From Rhizodiscina lignyota (Eukaryota; Ascomycota; Dothideomycetes; Aulographales; Rhizodiscinaceae): 64,000 nucleotides of DNA. The notes under the pieces were generated by a model, which saw only the letters and a program-made list of their open reading frames with translations, was not told where the DNA came from and made no database searches. A program made the translations under genes and the position numbers. Below, piece by piece: positions 33,470-45,122 of this stretch (the stretch's first letter is position 1; every line of letters starts with the position of its first letter). The stretch spans positions 496,001-560,000 of the forward strand of contig ML978129.1 in NCBI GenBank assembly GCA_010015805.1. Direction: 5' to 3'.

Positions 33470-33731
33470 GCGACGGAGCTGAAGAAGGACGGATATGGAT
33501 ACGTCTGCATACCCAGCGGTGTTGGAGCCCTGCTAGTTCAGTCATTGCTTGGAACAATCATCAGTAAATCGGGATTAGTGCTCGAAGTGGTTGAAGTCTG
33601 GATGCATGATATTGACAGGCGACGAAGCGCATGCTGTGGTATCTAAAAAGTATTCAGCAAAATACAAGGATCACCAACACAGGGCAATCCCATGTAACAA
33701 AACAGTTCCAACGATGCTCAAAGTGAAATCA

Positions 33732-34865
33732 TTATTTTGCCTCCCCATCTGGTCGCATCGGCTCCTCCCTGTCAGGTTCGTACTGGGTTTCGCCCAATGC
33801 CGATGGTCCAACATGACCCACTTGTCCCTGACTTGATGAGGATGGCGCGACTACAGCAGCTGGAGGAGCTTGTGGTGGTGCCGGTCCTCTTCCTCCAGTA
33901 GCACTCAGTCTCTGGTCCAAAGCTTTCAGAGCCAATGCCCTTCTCCGCTCTGCTTCCTCTCGCCGACCTCCAGCCCAGCCCCTCCCGCCTCTTGGATTCA
34001 TGATACTTGGAAGACCGCCCTCTGAGCGTGCCGAAGCTTGTGCATTCCCCGACTCGATGTCTGCGGCGGAAAATGGAGTGCATACACGCATTGCGACGAG
34101 CGCCTCGTATATCCTGTCGCAAATAGCTGCGAGAGGCGTGTGGATCGGCTCGGGGAAGAAGAAGGGGAATGCAAAGGTGTCTGATGCGTCACCTTTGACA
34201 GTCGTCTCCTGTCCCTCGAGTGTAGAAGGTGAGACACGGAAGAAGCGTAGATAGATCCAGGACGTAAAGAAGCCGTACCACGAGAGTAATAGAGCAGTAT
34301 ACGTGCCAAGAACTATCGCAGCAATGGTATTGACTAGGAGGAAGATGGCAGGGAAGTGCTTCACCCGTATTCGGATCAGGCTGCGGAAGAGTGAGACGGT
34401 GTGCTCGGGAACGAGCTGCTTCAGGCTGACGAGGAAGGATGCTTGCAGAGGTAGCGCGCCAGAGATTGTGGCTGTGAGGAAGCCGTCATGCCTGGACAAG
34501 ACGAAAAGTGATACCAGCGTGCCGAACGTCAACAAGTTTGGTATCAGCGTAGTAACCAATATGAACTTGCCAAACTCGGCGCTGCCCCAGGCGCGTTCGA
34601 GGTAACGGCCACCATAGAAGAGGGTGAGGCCTGAGATGATGAGGCCGAAGATGTTCTGCTCCACGAGCGTCGCTGTGAAGAACACCCACGGATATATGAT
34701 GGATTGGCCCGGAACTATGGAGAGGTATGGCGCGCCGACGCCGATTCGCGTAAGAGGGGCTTGGAGGTCGGTATAGGGTCGGATTATGGCATTGGAGATG
34801 GTGAGGGCGATGCAGGTGATGAGGAGGAAGCGCGTGAGAGGAGGGATGTTGATTCGAGGCGCCAT
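33732..34865 (-). CDS. TMEM115/DUF1751 integral membrane protein, rhomboid-like
   Basis: Single exon, 377 residues. Five or six hydrophobic segments cover residues 10-205 (for example FLLITCIALTISNAI and FPAIFLLVNTIAAIVLG). The blocks YPWVFFTATLVEQNIFGL, LFYGGRYLERAWGS and SWIYLRFFR are the hallmark of the TMEM115 (PL6) family, a Golgi protein with a rhomboid-like fold implicated in retrograde transport. No rhomboid Ser-His catalytic pair is apparent (no GxSG), in keeping with a pseudoprotease. The last 130 residues are cytosolic, Arg/Ala and Pro-rich, ending REEPMRPDGEAK. It diverges from the LisH/WD40 gene. Confidence 0.87.
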   Translation of the reverse strand: MAPRINIPPLTRFLLITCIALTISNAIIRPYTDLQAPLTRIGVGAPYLSIVPGQSIIYPWVFFTATLVEQNIFGLIISGLTLFYGGRYLERAWGSAEFGKFILVTTLIPNLLTFGTLVSLFVLSRHDGFLTATISGALPLQASFLVSLKQLVPEHTVSLFRSLIRIRVKHFPAIFLLVNTIAAIVLGTYTALLLSWYGFFTSWIYLRFFRVSPSTLEGQETTVKGDASDTFAFPFFFPEPIHTPLAAICDRIYEALVAMRVCTPFSAADIESGNAQASARSEGGLPSIMNPRGGRGWAGGRREEAERRRALALKALDQRLSATGGRGPAPPQAPPAAVVAPSSSSQGQVGHVGPSALGETQYEPDREEPMRPDGEAK

Positions 34866-35405
34866 CCTACGAGAGGACGCCGCTCTGTTCGAGCTTTCAG
34901 GCTAGGAGGAGTGTCGACGGAATTCGTGAGATGGAGAGTGTGGTGTGAGAGGACACTCTGGATTCGGCGCTGTTGAGAGGGTCTTTGAGAAAAGTGTGAT
35001 GCGCTGGTACGTAGCGGGGAAAGGGAGCAGCTTCTCTGAGGTAGTGGAGGTTCTTCGCAGTGGTGCAAACGAGCGTGTGTAGTTGACTTTTACTCAATAC
35101 TTGGTAGCTGACGAGAAAGGTGATGCTGCGGGTGCCTGCGCCGGTGCATGTCCCTTGTCACGTCGAGAAAGCCCCGGCGCCTTGGCGCTCCCTAGTTGCA
35201 AGCCCGCCTGCAACCTGAACGTCGTTGACCTCCACACCAAGCCATCCCAAAAGGTCGCCTGCAACTCACTCCCAACCCTGCCATCCACCACCACCACCCG
35301 TCGCATTCCTCCGATGATTGCGCGCTCCGTCCATCAATAGCAGAGACGCCGAAGGGATCTGTCGCATCAATACTATCTCAGCCGACCGTCGAACCAGGAT
35401 GCGAC
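34866..35405. promoter_or_regulatory. Shared divergent promoter TMEM115-like / LisH-WD40 gene
   Basis: 540 bases between two diverging starts. No gene was found. An ATG at 35399, seven bases before the chosen start and in another frame, could act as a short overlapping upstream frame. Confidence 0.4.
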
Positions 35406-37959
35406 ATGCCGACCGAGAAGCTCCCTTCGAACCTCTTGAATTACCTAATATGGCGATATCTCCAAGAAAGTGGTGCGCTCCCTAAATTTCGCTCGCGTTA
35501 ATCGCGCTCACTTACCCTCCTGCAGGATTCGGCAAGGCCGCGATAGAGCTCTCGAAGGCTTGGAATCGTGATCCAGAATCGCTCCCGTTCGCATCGCGCG
35601 TCAGGAAATATCATCTCATCAATATCGTGCAAGACGGCCTCCAGCTTGACTATCTAAACCACGAAGCCAATGGTGTACGTGTCCATATGCCTATCGCGTT
35701 ATCGTAGCTTTGTGGGACCGCTAACATGCTTGCAGGCCGTGAGAGCCTACGATTTTGGCACTGACTTTGGACCGGAGCATTCCATCCAAAGTGGAGATCC
35801 TGAGAACGAACTTCCGTACGGTACGACTCTGCACCCACCACATGCGCACAGTGCCAATGGCCAGCTCCAACATGCGCGAGATACGGAAACATCTGTCCCA
35901 CCGGACATCACAACGCGCAGAGCAACTGCGCGAAGGAGGAAGGGAACCGTTTCCAAGGAGCACCGGCCCATAGAGGTCATGGATATGGATACAAATGGAC
36001 TTTCACATCATCTCTCCATCGCAGCAACAGAAGGGGCGATATCAGATGCTCCTTCGCCGGCAGTTGACGAGCCACCTCAGCCCCCTCCGACAACTGTGGA
36101 CATAGGCGAAAGCAAAGTCACGCAGAGCGAAAGGGTCCAGCAATTAATTCCAGAGGCAGCCATTGTAAAGGTTCAGCCTCCGCAATCTCATACGCCATCG
36201 ACCTTTGCTATGCAGGTCGAACATGCACGCTTTGCTCCATCTGAACCCAAGGCCTTACTCCTCGCTGGCAACAACCTTGCGCGAGTCTACATCATTCCCA
36301 CAAACATGAACTCATCGACCGTACCATTATACCTTGACATCTCCGGTCTTGCTCCTACGTTCCATGTACTAGCTTGTGCATGGGTTCCGCCGCTTGACGG
36401 CGCGGTGTTAGCAGTTTGGGAGGTCTTCGAAAATGAAAAAGGCGACAAATTAGGCCAGGGCCGCATCGTCCATATGAGTAAAGGTGTAACATCGGCCGAG
36501 CCTGTCACCCGCACACTGGCCAAACAGATCCGAGATGTTGTTGCGTTGCGCTGGAACCAGTCCTCCAGATCCCTCCTATGTGTCTCTTTCACCGAAACTG
36601 CTGGCATGATCCGCGTGTGGACAGATGGGCTAGACCAGAGTTTGCCGCTCTTCAAAACGAAGCAACAGCTCTTTGATGCCCAGTGGGTTTCCGATTCCCA
36701 ATTCGTCGTATGCGGCAAGGAAGTCGTCACAATATACGAAGTCGTAGCAACTCCCGAAGGCGCCAGAGTAAAGCTAGTCGACCAGCGAGTACACAACAAT
36801 ATTGTCTTTCACAGGCTTTCTTACGATCCTATTACATCGATGGTGGCGGCGATTTCTCTCGACACTCCTGACCTCATTTTACTAGAGTCGCCAAGTGGTT
36901 TTAAGCCTCTGAATGGTCAAGAACCTGACCCAGACAGCGACCGATTATTGCACCACTATGTAGCATTCAATGCGCCCACTGCCCTATCATTTCAACCTAT
37001 TCCGAACCCTGCAAGTCTCGCTGCTGACGCGCCACGACTCCTGGCAACGGCTATGGACAGCGGGGAAATCATCGTATTCAATACGCGTCAGCAATGGAAG
37101 CAAGTAACTCGACTAGCACTGGGGGAGGGAATGTGTGCAGAAGTCTGTGCTTGGAGTGGTGACGGCTTTCTGCTTGCTGCAGCTGGAGGTGGGAGGGTCA
37201 CGGTGTGGAGGGCAGAAGACATTCTTGCGGAGAGTAGTACAAGAAGAGATGTCTTGCCGAGAGCTGTATGGACCGCGCCGGAAGGGACGTGGAAGAAGAA
37301 GCAGGCAAAGCCCCAACCGTGGTTGAAGTGGTTTAGTCCGAATGGCACTGGCGCCGTGCAGGAGCCGGCGCCCGGCACGGGGGTAGGAGACGCGACTGAC
37401 AAAGGAAAGGGTAAAGAGAAAGAGGCCAATGGAGAAGCTGTAGCTAATGGCCTAGACCATGGCTCCGCTATGGAGATTGACGGACAGGAGAAGCAAAATG
37501 ATGCGGAAACCACCTCGACGCCAAGAAGCGAGAGCGGCGCAGGTGACGAGGACATGCCGCAGTTGATTTGGGACGAGGATGGGAAGAAACTCATCTACAC
37601 GGCCAGCGATCAGGTACGAGTTGTGCGAGTCCTACTGTAAATGATTGGGCTAACAAACTGCTAGGTTGCCGTCATTAACCTGAGGTCATGATGCAAATTA
37701 TCTTCTCACTTTCACACTAACATTATATACTTGTAGATGGATGTCGATCGGTCCAACTCGCGATCCATACCAAGGGTGGCGCACCACTGTCAAGGACGTC
37801 AGTTCGTACGAGGCCCAGGACACTGAAGACGAAGTACAGGTGCTAGCCTCAAGGCCGCGAGGCCAACGCGCGGGCCCAGGTCGACCTCGAGGTCGGGCAT
37901 CGAAGCGAGGCCGAGGCCGAGGCCGAGGGCCCGGTCGTCCTCGTAAGGCGCGCCTATGA
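35406..37959 (+). CDS. LisH/WD40 protein with AT-hook tail (SIF2/TBL1-like)
   Basis: Five exons (35406-35472, 35526-35674, 35736-37613, 37665-37684, 37737-37959) give 778 residues. A LisH motif opens the protein (NLLNYLIWRYLQESGF, residues 9-24), spanning intron 1. Residues about 270-640 read as a divergent WD40 propeller (for example LRWNQSSRSLLCVSF, AGMIRVWTDG, GGGRVTVWRAED). A low-complexity acidic insert follows, then a last blade, IWDEDGKKLIYTASDQVAVINLRW. The terminal 30 residues are Gly/Arg/Pro-rich, with AT-hook cores GRPRGR and GRPRK. LisH plus WD40 is the layout of TBL1/Sif2, scaffold of the Set3 histone deacetylase complex in the nucleus; that assignment is inference. Exon 4 is only 20 nt. 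Confidence 0.78.
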
Positions 37960-38434
37960 TTGACTTGACGGAGCCGCGGGTCAGGTGCAGTAGCATCGCA
38001 GTCACAATATTGTCGCGGCAGCGTGAGTCAGCTCATTTAGAGGCAGTGGAAGTCAACGCTCGAGTGTGAACATAGTTCGCCGGCGACGAGGATCGGGGCA
38101 GAGCAAACGATATTGATCGCGTTATGTTTTTGAGGGTTTCATGCGGATGATCAGTCAGGAGGCTTTTAGAGGCGGCGTTTGTCACACATTTCCGTCGGCG
38201 GCAATCACTTCTGGCAATGGGCAGGTTTTAGTTCTCATGAGTATTTCTGCATAGAGCTGGCGGGGAGGGAAACGTCTGGAGTATAGGTCGTTTGAAGGAG
38301 TCTGGTATTTTTTCTGTACAAGAAGCTTCGACTCGTCTATTGTACTGCTACACGCCTCCCAATCCAACTTGAACAAAGTCCATCACATCCGTCTTTGTAC
38401 TGAAATATGATCGATTGAGTCGGAGCGCGGGAGA
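37960..38434. other. Convergent intergenic region, nothing seen
   Basis: 475 bases between the 3' ends of the LisH/WD40 gene and COX12. No coding or repeat signal was recognised. Confidence 0.35.
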
Positions 38435-39093
38435 CTATTGATCGAGACGTGTAGGGAACGTGCCGGCCTCTGAGCGGATACATTAGTAGATTTCATAGTT
38501 GAGCGGGGGGTTAGAACATGGCGTACCACGCTGGTCGTCCCACCGCATGACCCAACTGTTCGGGCATATAGAGCGATACGCAAGGAGGAACTGTGAAATG
38601 GTTTGTAAGCTTCGGCTTTTCAATTTACGCATGGATTGGCGACATTTCATGCGAAGTTGGGAGGAAGAGTTGGTGGCGTGATCCTCGGGGTAGTGGATGT
38701 TCGACGCACCTGTTTGCAAGGTGGAAAGTCCTCGCCCTTCGCGAGAATGCACTTGTGATAGTCTACGTAGTTTTGCCAGCAATGCTTTGTCCTGTGCCAT
38801 ATTAACCCTGATTGTCTTCCGCAATGTCATTAAGGGTGGGTGCGTACTGGTTCTGGTTCGGGAAGCGGGCGTCGAAGCCTGGAGGTTGTGAGCAGCGCGT
38901 TCGTTATTCCATATGCTTCTAAAGCGCATTGGAAATGATATAGTAGCCGTGGAGACTTTGGAGGGCACAGGTGCTGTTCAATTGAGACGTACCGGCTGCT
39001 GGCCGTTAGCTATGCTGCATTGATCCTGATTAGAAGTAGCTTACCAGTCACAAACTTAAAGGGCTTCGTTTCGCGCTCGTCAGAGTCAGACAT
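38435..39093 (-). CDS. COX12: Cytochrome c oxidase subunit VIb (Cox12/COX6B)
   Basis: Five small exons (39045-39093, 38848-38878, 38710-38791, 38527-38590, 38469-38435) join in phase to 86 residues, the usual size. Each exon is too short to stand out alone. The sequence runs MSDSDERETKPFKFVTG, FDARFPNQNQTKHCWQNY, GEDFPPCKQFLLAYRSICP, WVMRWDDQREAGTFP. The coiled-helix pattern is intact: C(x9)C in CWQNYVDYHKC and C(x10)C in CKQFLLAYRSIC, which form two disulfides after import by Mia40 into the mitochondrial intermembrane space. Cox12 sits on that side of complex IV and joins the dimer. No cleavable leader is needed. Confidence rests on the full match of every exon join to the family order. Confidence 0.93.
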
Positions 39094-39917
39094 GGTGGTC
39101 GGTTTCGAAAATGAAGGGCTTGCTCAAGCTAGGCGTGTGTGAAGGGCGTGGGACGATGGCGGATGAGAGGGCAATGGAGCTCAGATGCCGGAGGTTGCTG
39201 CGAAGTCGAACGAGCTTCGATGCTTGGCGTTCGGAGGTTGCCGAAGTCTTAGACGTCTCGTACGAGTTCTCCATGGTATTATCTATTCAGATGGAAAGCA
39301 TTCTTTAACCAGTCGCAGCATGTGTCCTTCCTAGACAATCCATTCCATGATACTCCCGAAGCGTTCAAAATGCATCTCCATTTCCTCGTGTGTTAGCTGG
39401 GCTCCACTTCACCTCGCGACGACTTGCACTATGTCTAGCTCGAGAAATGAATAGTCCCACCTGAAGTCTCTGTCTGTCTACTCATAATACCTTTTCAATG
39501 GATGTAATAGTTGTGGTGGTCTACAAAACGCTTGAAAGGAACAGCGTATTAGGCCGACAGCGTCCAGGATTGGTGCGGACAAATTCAAATTATCGAGAAG
39601 CAGACTCATCGAGAATCCGTTAGAGGTGGAGAGGTGAACTCGCATGACAAGACTAGTGGACCCTGTTCCGGACAGCAAAATTTCAACCTTGAAACATGAA
39701 GTGAATCGGTCGCCAGCCAGTCAGAGCACCTGAGAGGGACGGGGAGCTACTAGTTGTAGCAGGAGTGAGCGAGCGCAGCAGTAATGAAAGATGATGCAAG
39801 ACGTACGCCGGTGGGACAGGTTTATTCACGTCTGACGCTTAGTTGTGCCAGATGTTATACTCTAGAGAGGATTACCCGTGGTCTGAGTGAGCGAGTAGAG
39901 ACAGACTTGTATACTAT
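39094..39917. other. Intergenic region, nothing seen
   Basis: About 820 bases upstream of COX12 and downstream of the broken HET gene. It should hold the COX12 promoter. No gene or clear repeat was recognised. Confidence 0.35.
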
Positions 39918-42564
39918 CTAACCGAGTCGGAAACGTCGAAACTCGCTAGCTACGGCATCAAAGGCTCGGACGTGGCATCTTCCAATACCCAAGCGAGTGG
40001 CGACATCTCCGTCCCACTTGACCATCATCACGTTGTATAGTGGCCAGTCAATTTCGCAGTCGCTGAGTCGGCTCTCGTAGACATCGCTGTCGAACCATTC
40101 ATATCCCCGGCCCCTCGGCTCGATACGCTCGGATACTGTGAGACGTTGGTTTAATGTGTCCAACCACAACTCGTCTGTTGGCATCTTTGAGAGTTTAACG
40201 AAGTCGTAGTCGCCTGGAGACCATTCTTTTGCCAGATTTCCGTCAATTGTCACAACTCCGATGTATACACCGTTTCCATCTACTATTCTCAATTTGCACA
40301 CTGAATGACTACACTCACCCTGAAAAAGAGACCGCTGGGCATGTTGACGTGACACTGCCAGAGTTGCAACACAAGTGCCGAGGTAGAGATAGGTGAAATC
40401 GCCACTTGGTGCTCTGTTCGAAAGCCATCCGTCTAGGCGCATCAGCTCGTCCTGGGATGGCATCAGACGGTTATAATGCCTCTCAGGAGCATTTTCTTTA
40501 GCGTAATGTGTAAGGATGTTTTGATAGGGTATTAATGGTGGCTCATTCTTTCGCTGGTGCCAACCAGGAGGGAGTGGGGCGTCTCTTTCTACTTGGCTAA
40601 AGACATTGCCCGGAAGCTGTCGGCTTGTTGTTGTGGGACCTTCGTACCAAGTAACGCATGGAACTATGCGCTCCGTAAAAGCATCTTTGGGATAAGAAAC
40701 TCCTCCAATCCATCCTGACCAGTTCCAACTCCCGGCTATGGCTGGACTTAGTTCGCCAGACTCGTGACGGCGAACCAGAGTGCCCTCGGGGAGCCAGAGT
40801 AGTGCCATGTCAAGATAAACAAGGGGAATGTTGTCCCGAATGCGTTCGAAAGTCTCGAAAACCGCTTCAAAGGCAGATATTACACCTCGGCATGCTACGA
40901 AAACATCTCGGAAGATCAGCATCTTTCTGCGCGAGTAAAACCTAACAAAGACGAAGTAGAGTCTGATATCTGGCTTGCCCCAATGCCCAAAATTGCGTAT
41001 TAAGACTGTGGCTGACTGCTCTGTATCCTTGGCCGGTGCTAGGAATTCGTCATCTTGGATACAATGTCGGATTATATTGGGTCCATCCTCATCCAAGATG
41101 AATCTGGCACAAAGGAAGTGTACTTGTGAGTCTCTGACAAATAATTGCCTTGTTGAAAAAACCTCTTCTTGAAAGGTCTAGGCTCGAGTATTCCACACAG
41201 ACGAACCGTTATTGAAAATGCCCTCGTTCAAGCCATTGGCGATCATCCTCCCTTGGACATATGCCGAAACCTGTCCATTCCGCGGCCTTGATATTCCAGC
41301 TAGGCCCGGATCCGCATTTGATCCTGACATTGCAACGATCGTAAACTTAGCGCCGCCGAAAATCTTGTGCATTCTGGAGATATCATATTGAAGCTTGTCG
41401 TCGTCTTTGAACAAGACACAAAGAGTCTACCCACAGATATCTCTCGCCGAGCTTTGCGCACATTGTCATGGCATCACGGATGGTCTGGGGAATCGTCTTG
41501 TTTTCCAAAGATAGGCTGCCTGGTTGGTAGAGATCTGTCATGTTACCGTGATTGAGTTGCAAATTTGTTGAGTTGCCCCAAACATAGCTCAAGGCTATGT
41601 ATTGCGACTCTGGTTGAAAAGACTTAATCGATTTGTTCTTTGGCTGCATCTCCACCAAGCAATAGACCTGAACATCGATAACTCGGAGAGGGTCGGTCAT
41701 TTCTTGCTGAATGCACGTGTCCTGGTGTTCGCTCTCGCAAGTGCGAATCCATTCCCGTAAAACAGAGGTGTTGTGAAGGAAAGAAGCCACTCATTGCAAT
41801 GAAGGCATGCTATTGGTGTCAATCTGTCCTAATATTGCAAGATACATTCTGGGCCTCGAGCTGTTCGAGGAAATAGAGGTGAGTTCGAGGTAGCTTGGTT
41901 TGTCCGATTCGGATCGCTGTACAGAGTTCTCAAGAAAGCAATCCAGGTTGACAAGATCATTCTCTGCGCTTCCTATATTGTAGAATAGAGGCATGGAGTT
42001 ATCTAAAGCTCTCTTGAGGGAAGCGTCCCAGATCAGACTGCAGAAGAGACAAGAGGAACTCTCCCGAATCTTGGCCAGAGGCCCTAAGTTGATGCCTCTC
42101 CTGTCCCAGGTCTTCAGCTCATTCACATCTTGATTATGCACATGAATGGATGACAGTTCCTTGGAAAAGAGAAAGTCGAGGTTGAGGAGACTGCAGCGCA
42201 TACAGAGCGTTTGGTGAGCTGAATCTGGATCCTTGTACCCTCGAGAGCGTATCCAGGGCCATGGTGTAATTGGGACCAACTCGGATCCATTTGAGTAAGA
42301 CCATGTGACGTCGGACTGAGCCATTTGCTCATTCCACATGCTGGCGGCCTTCAGCTCTTCTATTGCTTCCTGCTCGAGCTCAGCGTCAACTGTGTCCAAA
42401 TTGACATCGCAAGCTTTGGGGGTGGGCTGCCGAACGCTGGGAACTAGTTGATCTACGGCCTCAGAAGTTTCCTTGTGGTTGCCATCAGATTGCCACTGGT
42501 CGACAGAGGACATGGGGGTGTCTGTTTCTGCCATGGCCCAGAAACCCAAAGGCGCGAGGAACAC
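39918..42564 (-). pseudogene. Broken heterokaryon-incompatibility (HET) domain gene
   Basis: One HET-type protein is spread over collinear frames. The first part (42564-41791) has the cysteine-bearing lead-in ESSSCLFCSLIWDA and ends in an in-frame TGA at 41791-41793. The frame continues with REWIRTCESEHQD, the HET core YIALSYVWG and YLWVDSLCLVQ. An extra base near 41406-41408 then shifts the frame, and the downstream frame carries DDDKLQYDISRMHKIFGGA. A TAG at 41178-41180 stands where the family has Trp (WNTRAW), followed by TFQEE and 400 more residues to 39918. No in-phase intron I could find removes the lesions. HET proteins trigger cell death after fusion of unlike strains. TGG to TAG fits a C-to-T change at CpA on the other strand, as in repeat-induced point mutation. 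Assembly error could explain the frameshift but hardly all three. Confidence 0.8.
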
Positions 42565-43188
42565 TGAACCCCGAGCAGGCCACGCAAAGACTGAGACAAT
42601 TAAGCGTCAATATCTGTATCATAGAGGTCTTTGAAATCAGAAATGCGGTGAAAGGAAGTTTGAGATGAAAATGAGCAAGGGCTGAAGAAAAGCAGGCTGC
42701 AGGACAGTCGCCTCGAACATGGTCCACGAGGCTGTGCTCCAGCCTTAAGCGATTGGGAGCCTTACATGCTCTCAAGAGCTCAAATTAAGTCACCTACCAC
42801 CATCTGCGCTCGTAACGATAATCACGTACAAAAATGGGATGGTCCAATGTAGGAAGCGAGGTCTCGAGCCCAGAGAAACGTATACTTCAAGAGATATCTG
42901 CGAATGATTTGGCAGAAAATCAGTGATCGAGAGATAGTGATAACAATTGTACAGAGCAGTTTGGGGCAACATAAGCAAGCAAGGATTTGTAGATTGAGTG
43001 AATAAAGTGCGCATTTCTCGCACGATGCGTGTGTGCCAAGCCTTCCGTTGTTGGAGCTTGAGCTTGAACCCACGTCACGGTCACTCCACCGAGCTCATCG
43101 TCTCCTTTGTCTTCATCGCAATTGATCCGCAACTAACGCACTGAGCAACGCTCGCACCTCTCCAACACCTTAATCAGGCTCTCTCAGG
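42565..43188. promoter_or_regulatory. Divergent intergenic region
   Basis: About 620 bases between the HET pseudogene start and the small mitochondrial-type gene. No gene was found. Confidence 0.35.
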
Positions 43189-43794
43189 ATGTTCAAGAAC
43201 CGTATCATCAGTACGCAGCCGGCTCGCGTCATGCGAATGATGCAGCCGGTTGCCCGGTCCCTCGAGACACGGCCATTCGCTCTTCGCTTCCAGCCCGTCC
43301 GTACGCTCCATATGCGACCCAGCGAGCGATTGATGATGCGACCAACAATGAGGAAGATGATGCCGGTTCCGGTAAGCTGTTTGCAACCGTGTGTGGCCTC
43401 AGGGGCAAGCTAACAGTGGAGCAGAAAGAGGAACACAGCGGTACGCAGAGATACCTCCTGAGACGAAGATGAAGGGCGTTCATTCGAATGATTACTCATT
43501 TAATTACAGCTCATACGATCTCGCAGCGCATAAGGACGCTCAAGAAGATCCCTCCAGAATTGATTCCCCTTGGTACGACCACAGCCCCATTGACTTTCGA
43601 AATATCCATGCTGACTTGATGTACAGGTGTTGTCATAGCGTATGCCATCAATTCATTACCGATGTCTGCAAAGAGATTGCCTAACTTGAACCTACAGAGC
43701 TGCCCTCTTCGCTGCCATCTATTCTATGGTCAACAAGCTGTTCTCAGACAAGACCCTGCGCCTCACTCGAAGCTCCTCAAGGGATCACTCATAA
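43189..43794 (+). CDS. Small probable mitochondrial protein, unknown function
   Basis: Three exons (43189-43371, 43439-43626, 43698-43794) give 155 residues. The first 60 are rich in Arg, Met, Gln and Pro with almost no acidic residues (MFKNRIISTQPARVMRMM), a strong candidate for a mitochondrial targeting sequence. The middle is acidic and Tyr/Ser-rich (YSFNYSSYDLAAHKDAQED), and a hydrophobic helix AALFAAIYSMVNKLF lies near the end. The first intron's 3' site is set at cacag before CGG TAC, the only acceptor that keeps the phase of the conserved-looking middle exon. I do not recognise the family; a small inner-membrane protein is possible. The N-terminus could also be low-complexity artefact of a wrong start, but no better start is seen. 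Confidence 0.6.
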
Positions 43795-44121
43795 ATCGAA
43801 TGGTTGGTGGCCGAGATTCTGAATAGAGGGGAAGAGTATTTCTGAAGTTGACCTAGCGGCAAGATTGGACGCTGCATAGGCCCTTAGCTAGGAGTGGTGA
43901 TTTGTATAACCGAATCGAAAATATAGCATATTTCGCCCAAGTCGCGCCGCGTTTTCGTGAGCTCCAACTGTCAGGATGAATACTATTCTAGCCAACCCAG
44001 GACACGAATGTCAAGGCTAGCTATACTTGCTGGACACAGTTCCATGTCTAACGTACTCTCAGACAGGGCCTCGCTTGGCTTGAGGTGTAAAATTGGGCCG
44101 TCCGAGTATTGTGCAGAATGT
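43795..44121. other. Convergent intergenic region, nothing seen
   Basis: About 330 bases between two 3' ends, with no recognised signal. Confidence 0.3.
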
Positions 44122-44639
44122 TCACTCGGGCTTTGGTCCTGCGACATCCAGTCCCTCTAGACCCTGCATCGGGTCCAATGGAGGTGAAGTCGATCGCGCC
44201 CTATCCTTCTCTGTTGCGAGGCGGTCTTCCTCGCTGACAGCATGCTTCGCTAGCCATCCCTCCTGCGTAATTGTTAGTAATCCGTCCCAATACGAGAGAA
44301 TCTGGGATAAAATCGTACCTGTTCCCAGACCGCAGTCCTGCTTCCAAGTCCCTCATTCTGTTCCTTTTGTGGCTTAGCAGGCGCGACCTTGATGACCCTG
44401 CCATACAATTCGCTCTGGTCCATGTTGTCCATGGCTTCCTTTGCATCTCCCGCTTCCTCGAACTCCACATAGCCAAACCCCCGATGAGGATCAGTGGAGG
44501 ATGGCGCCTCCGGTTTTGGTAGTGAAATGTCAACAATTTCTCCAAAAGGTACGAATGCTGCGTGTAGTGTCGACGCCGTGACAGCATTGTCCAGATTGCC
44601 CACGTACACGGTTGACTTGACGCGTGCAGTGTCAGCCAT
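44122..44639 (-). CDS. RRM RNA-binding protein, PPIE/Cyp33 RRM-like
   Basis: Two exons (44319-44639, 44122-44262) give 153 residues with one RNA recognition motif at about 10-90: RNP2 is VYVGNL and RNP1 is RGFGYVEF. The helix LHAAFVPFGEIVDISLP and AMDNMDQSELYGRVIKV closely resemble the RRM of the spliceosomal cyclophilin PPIE (Cyp33). No cyclophilin domain follows: after the RRM come 60 charged residues (EGWLAKHAVSEEDRLATEK) and a stop. So this is a stand-alone RRM protein, probably nuclear, with a likely splicing role by analogy. It diverges from SEC31. Confidence 0.87.
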
Positions 44640-45122
44640 GTTGTTGAATTAACAACTTTCTCTGACTAGTTTTCACGACGAGTCGAATAGGTGGAATGGA
44701 AGAAGTGAAGTTGGATAGGATTGGGTCACAACTGCGCCGGAGGTGAGGCGCAACGAAGTCGAAGTGGAATGAGCACTTTTAAGGCGCTGCGGGGAGCCTA
44801 AACGGCCGTCCAGATGCGTCCCAGCTTATTCGATGGCGACGATAGATATTAACACTTTTCTGCGTTATATATATGTATGTTCACGTTTGTTTAGGGTTCA
44901 TTGAATTTTCTGCCACCTTTGATATCCGTCACGTGAAAGCAAGGAAGGCCACCTTGTCTGGATTTCCCGATTAGATGGCCGCACAAATGTGAGCTAGCTC
45001 GACAACTTGCATCTGACAATAATCCCACCACAACACGCTGTCTCTTTGGCGCTCGAAGACCTTTCTGCCTCTCACCCGCAGGTGTCCTCCGCCTCAAACC
45101 TGCATTATCGCCATAATTCACT
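44640..45122. promoter_or_regulatory. Shared divergent promoter RRM gene / SEC31
   Basis: 480 bases between two diverging starts. A TATA-like tatatatatgtatg stretch lies near 44865-44880. No gene was found. Confidence 0.4.

Noticed and set aside
38483-38968. A 161-codon minus-strand frame over COX12
   Set aside because: It reads mostly out of frame through COX12 introns and exons; the spliced COX12 model explains the region fully.
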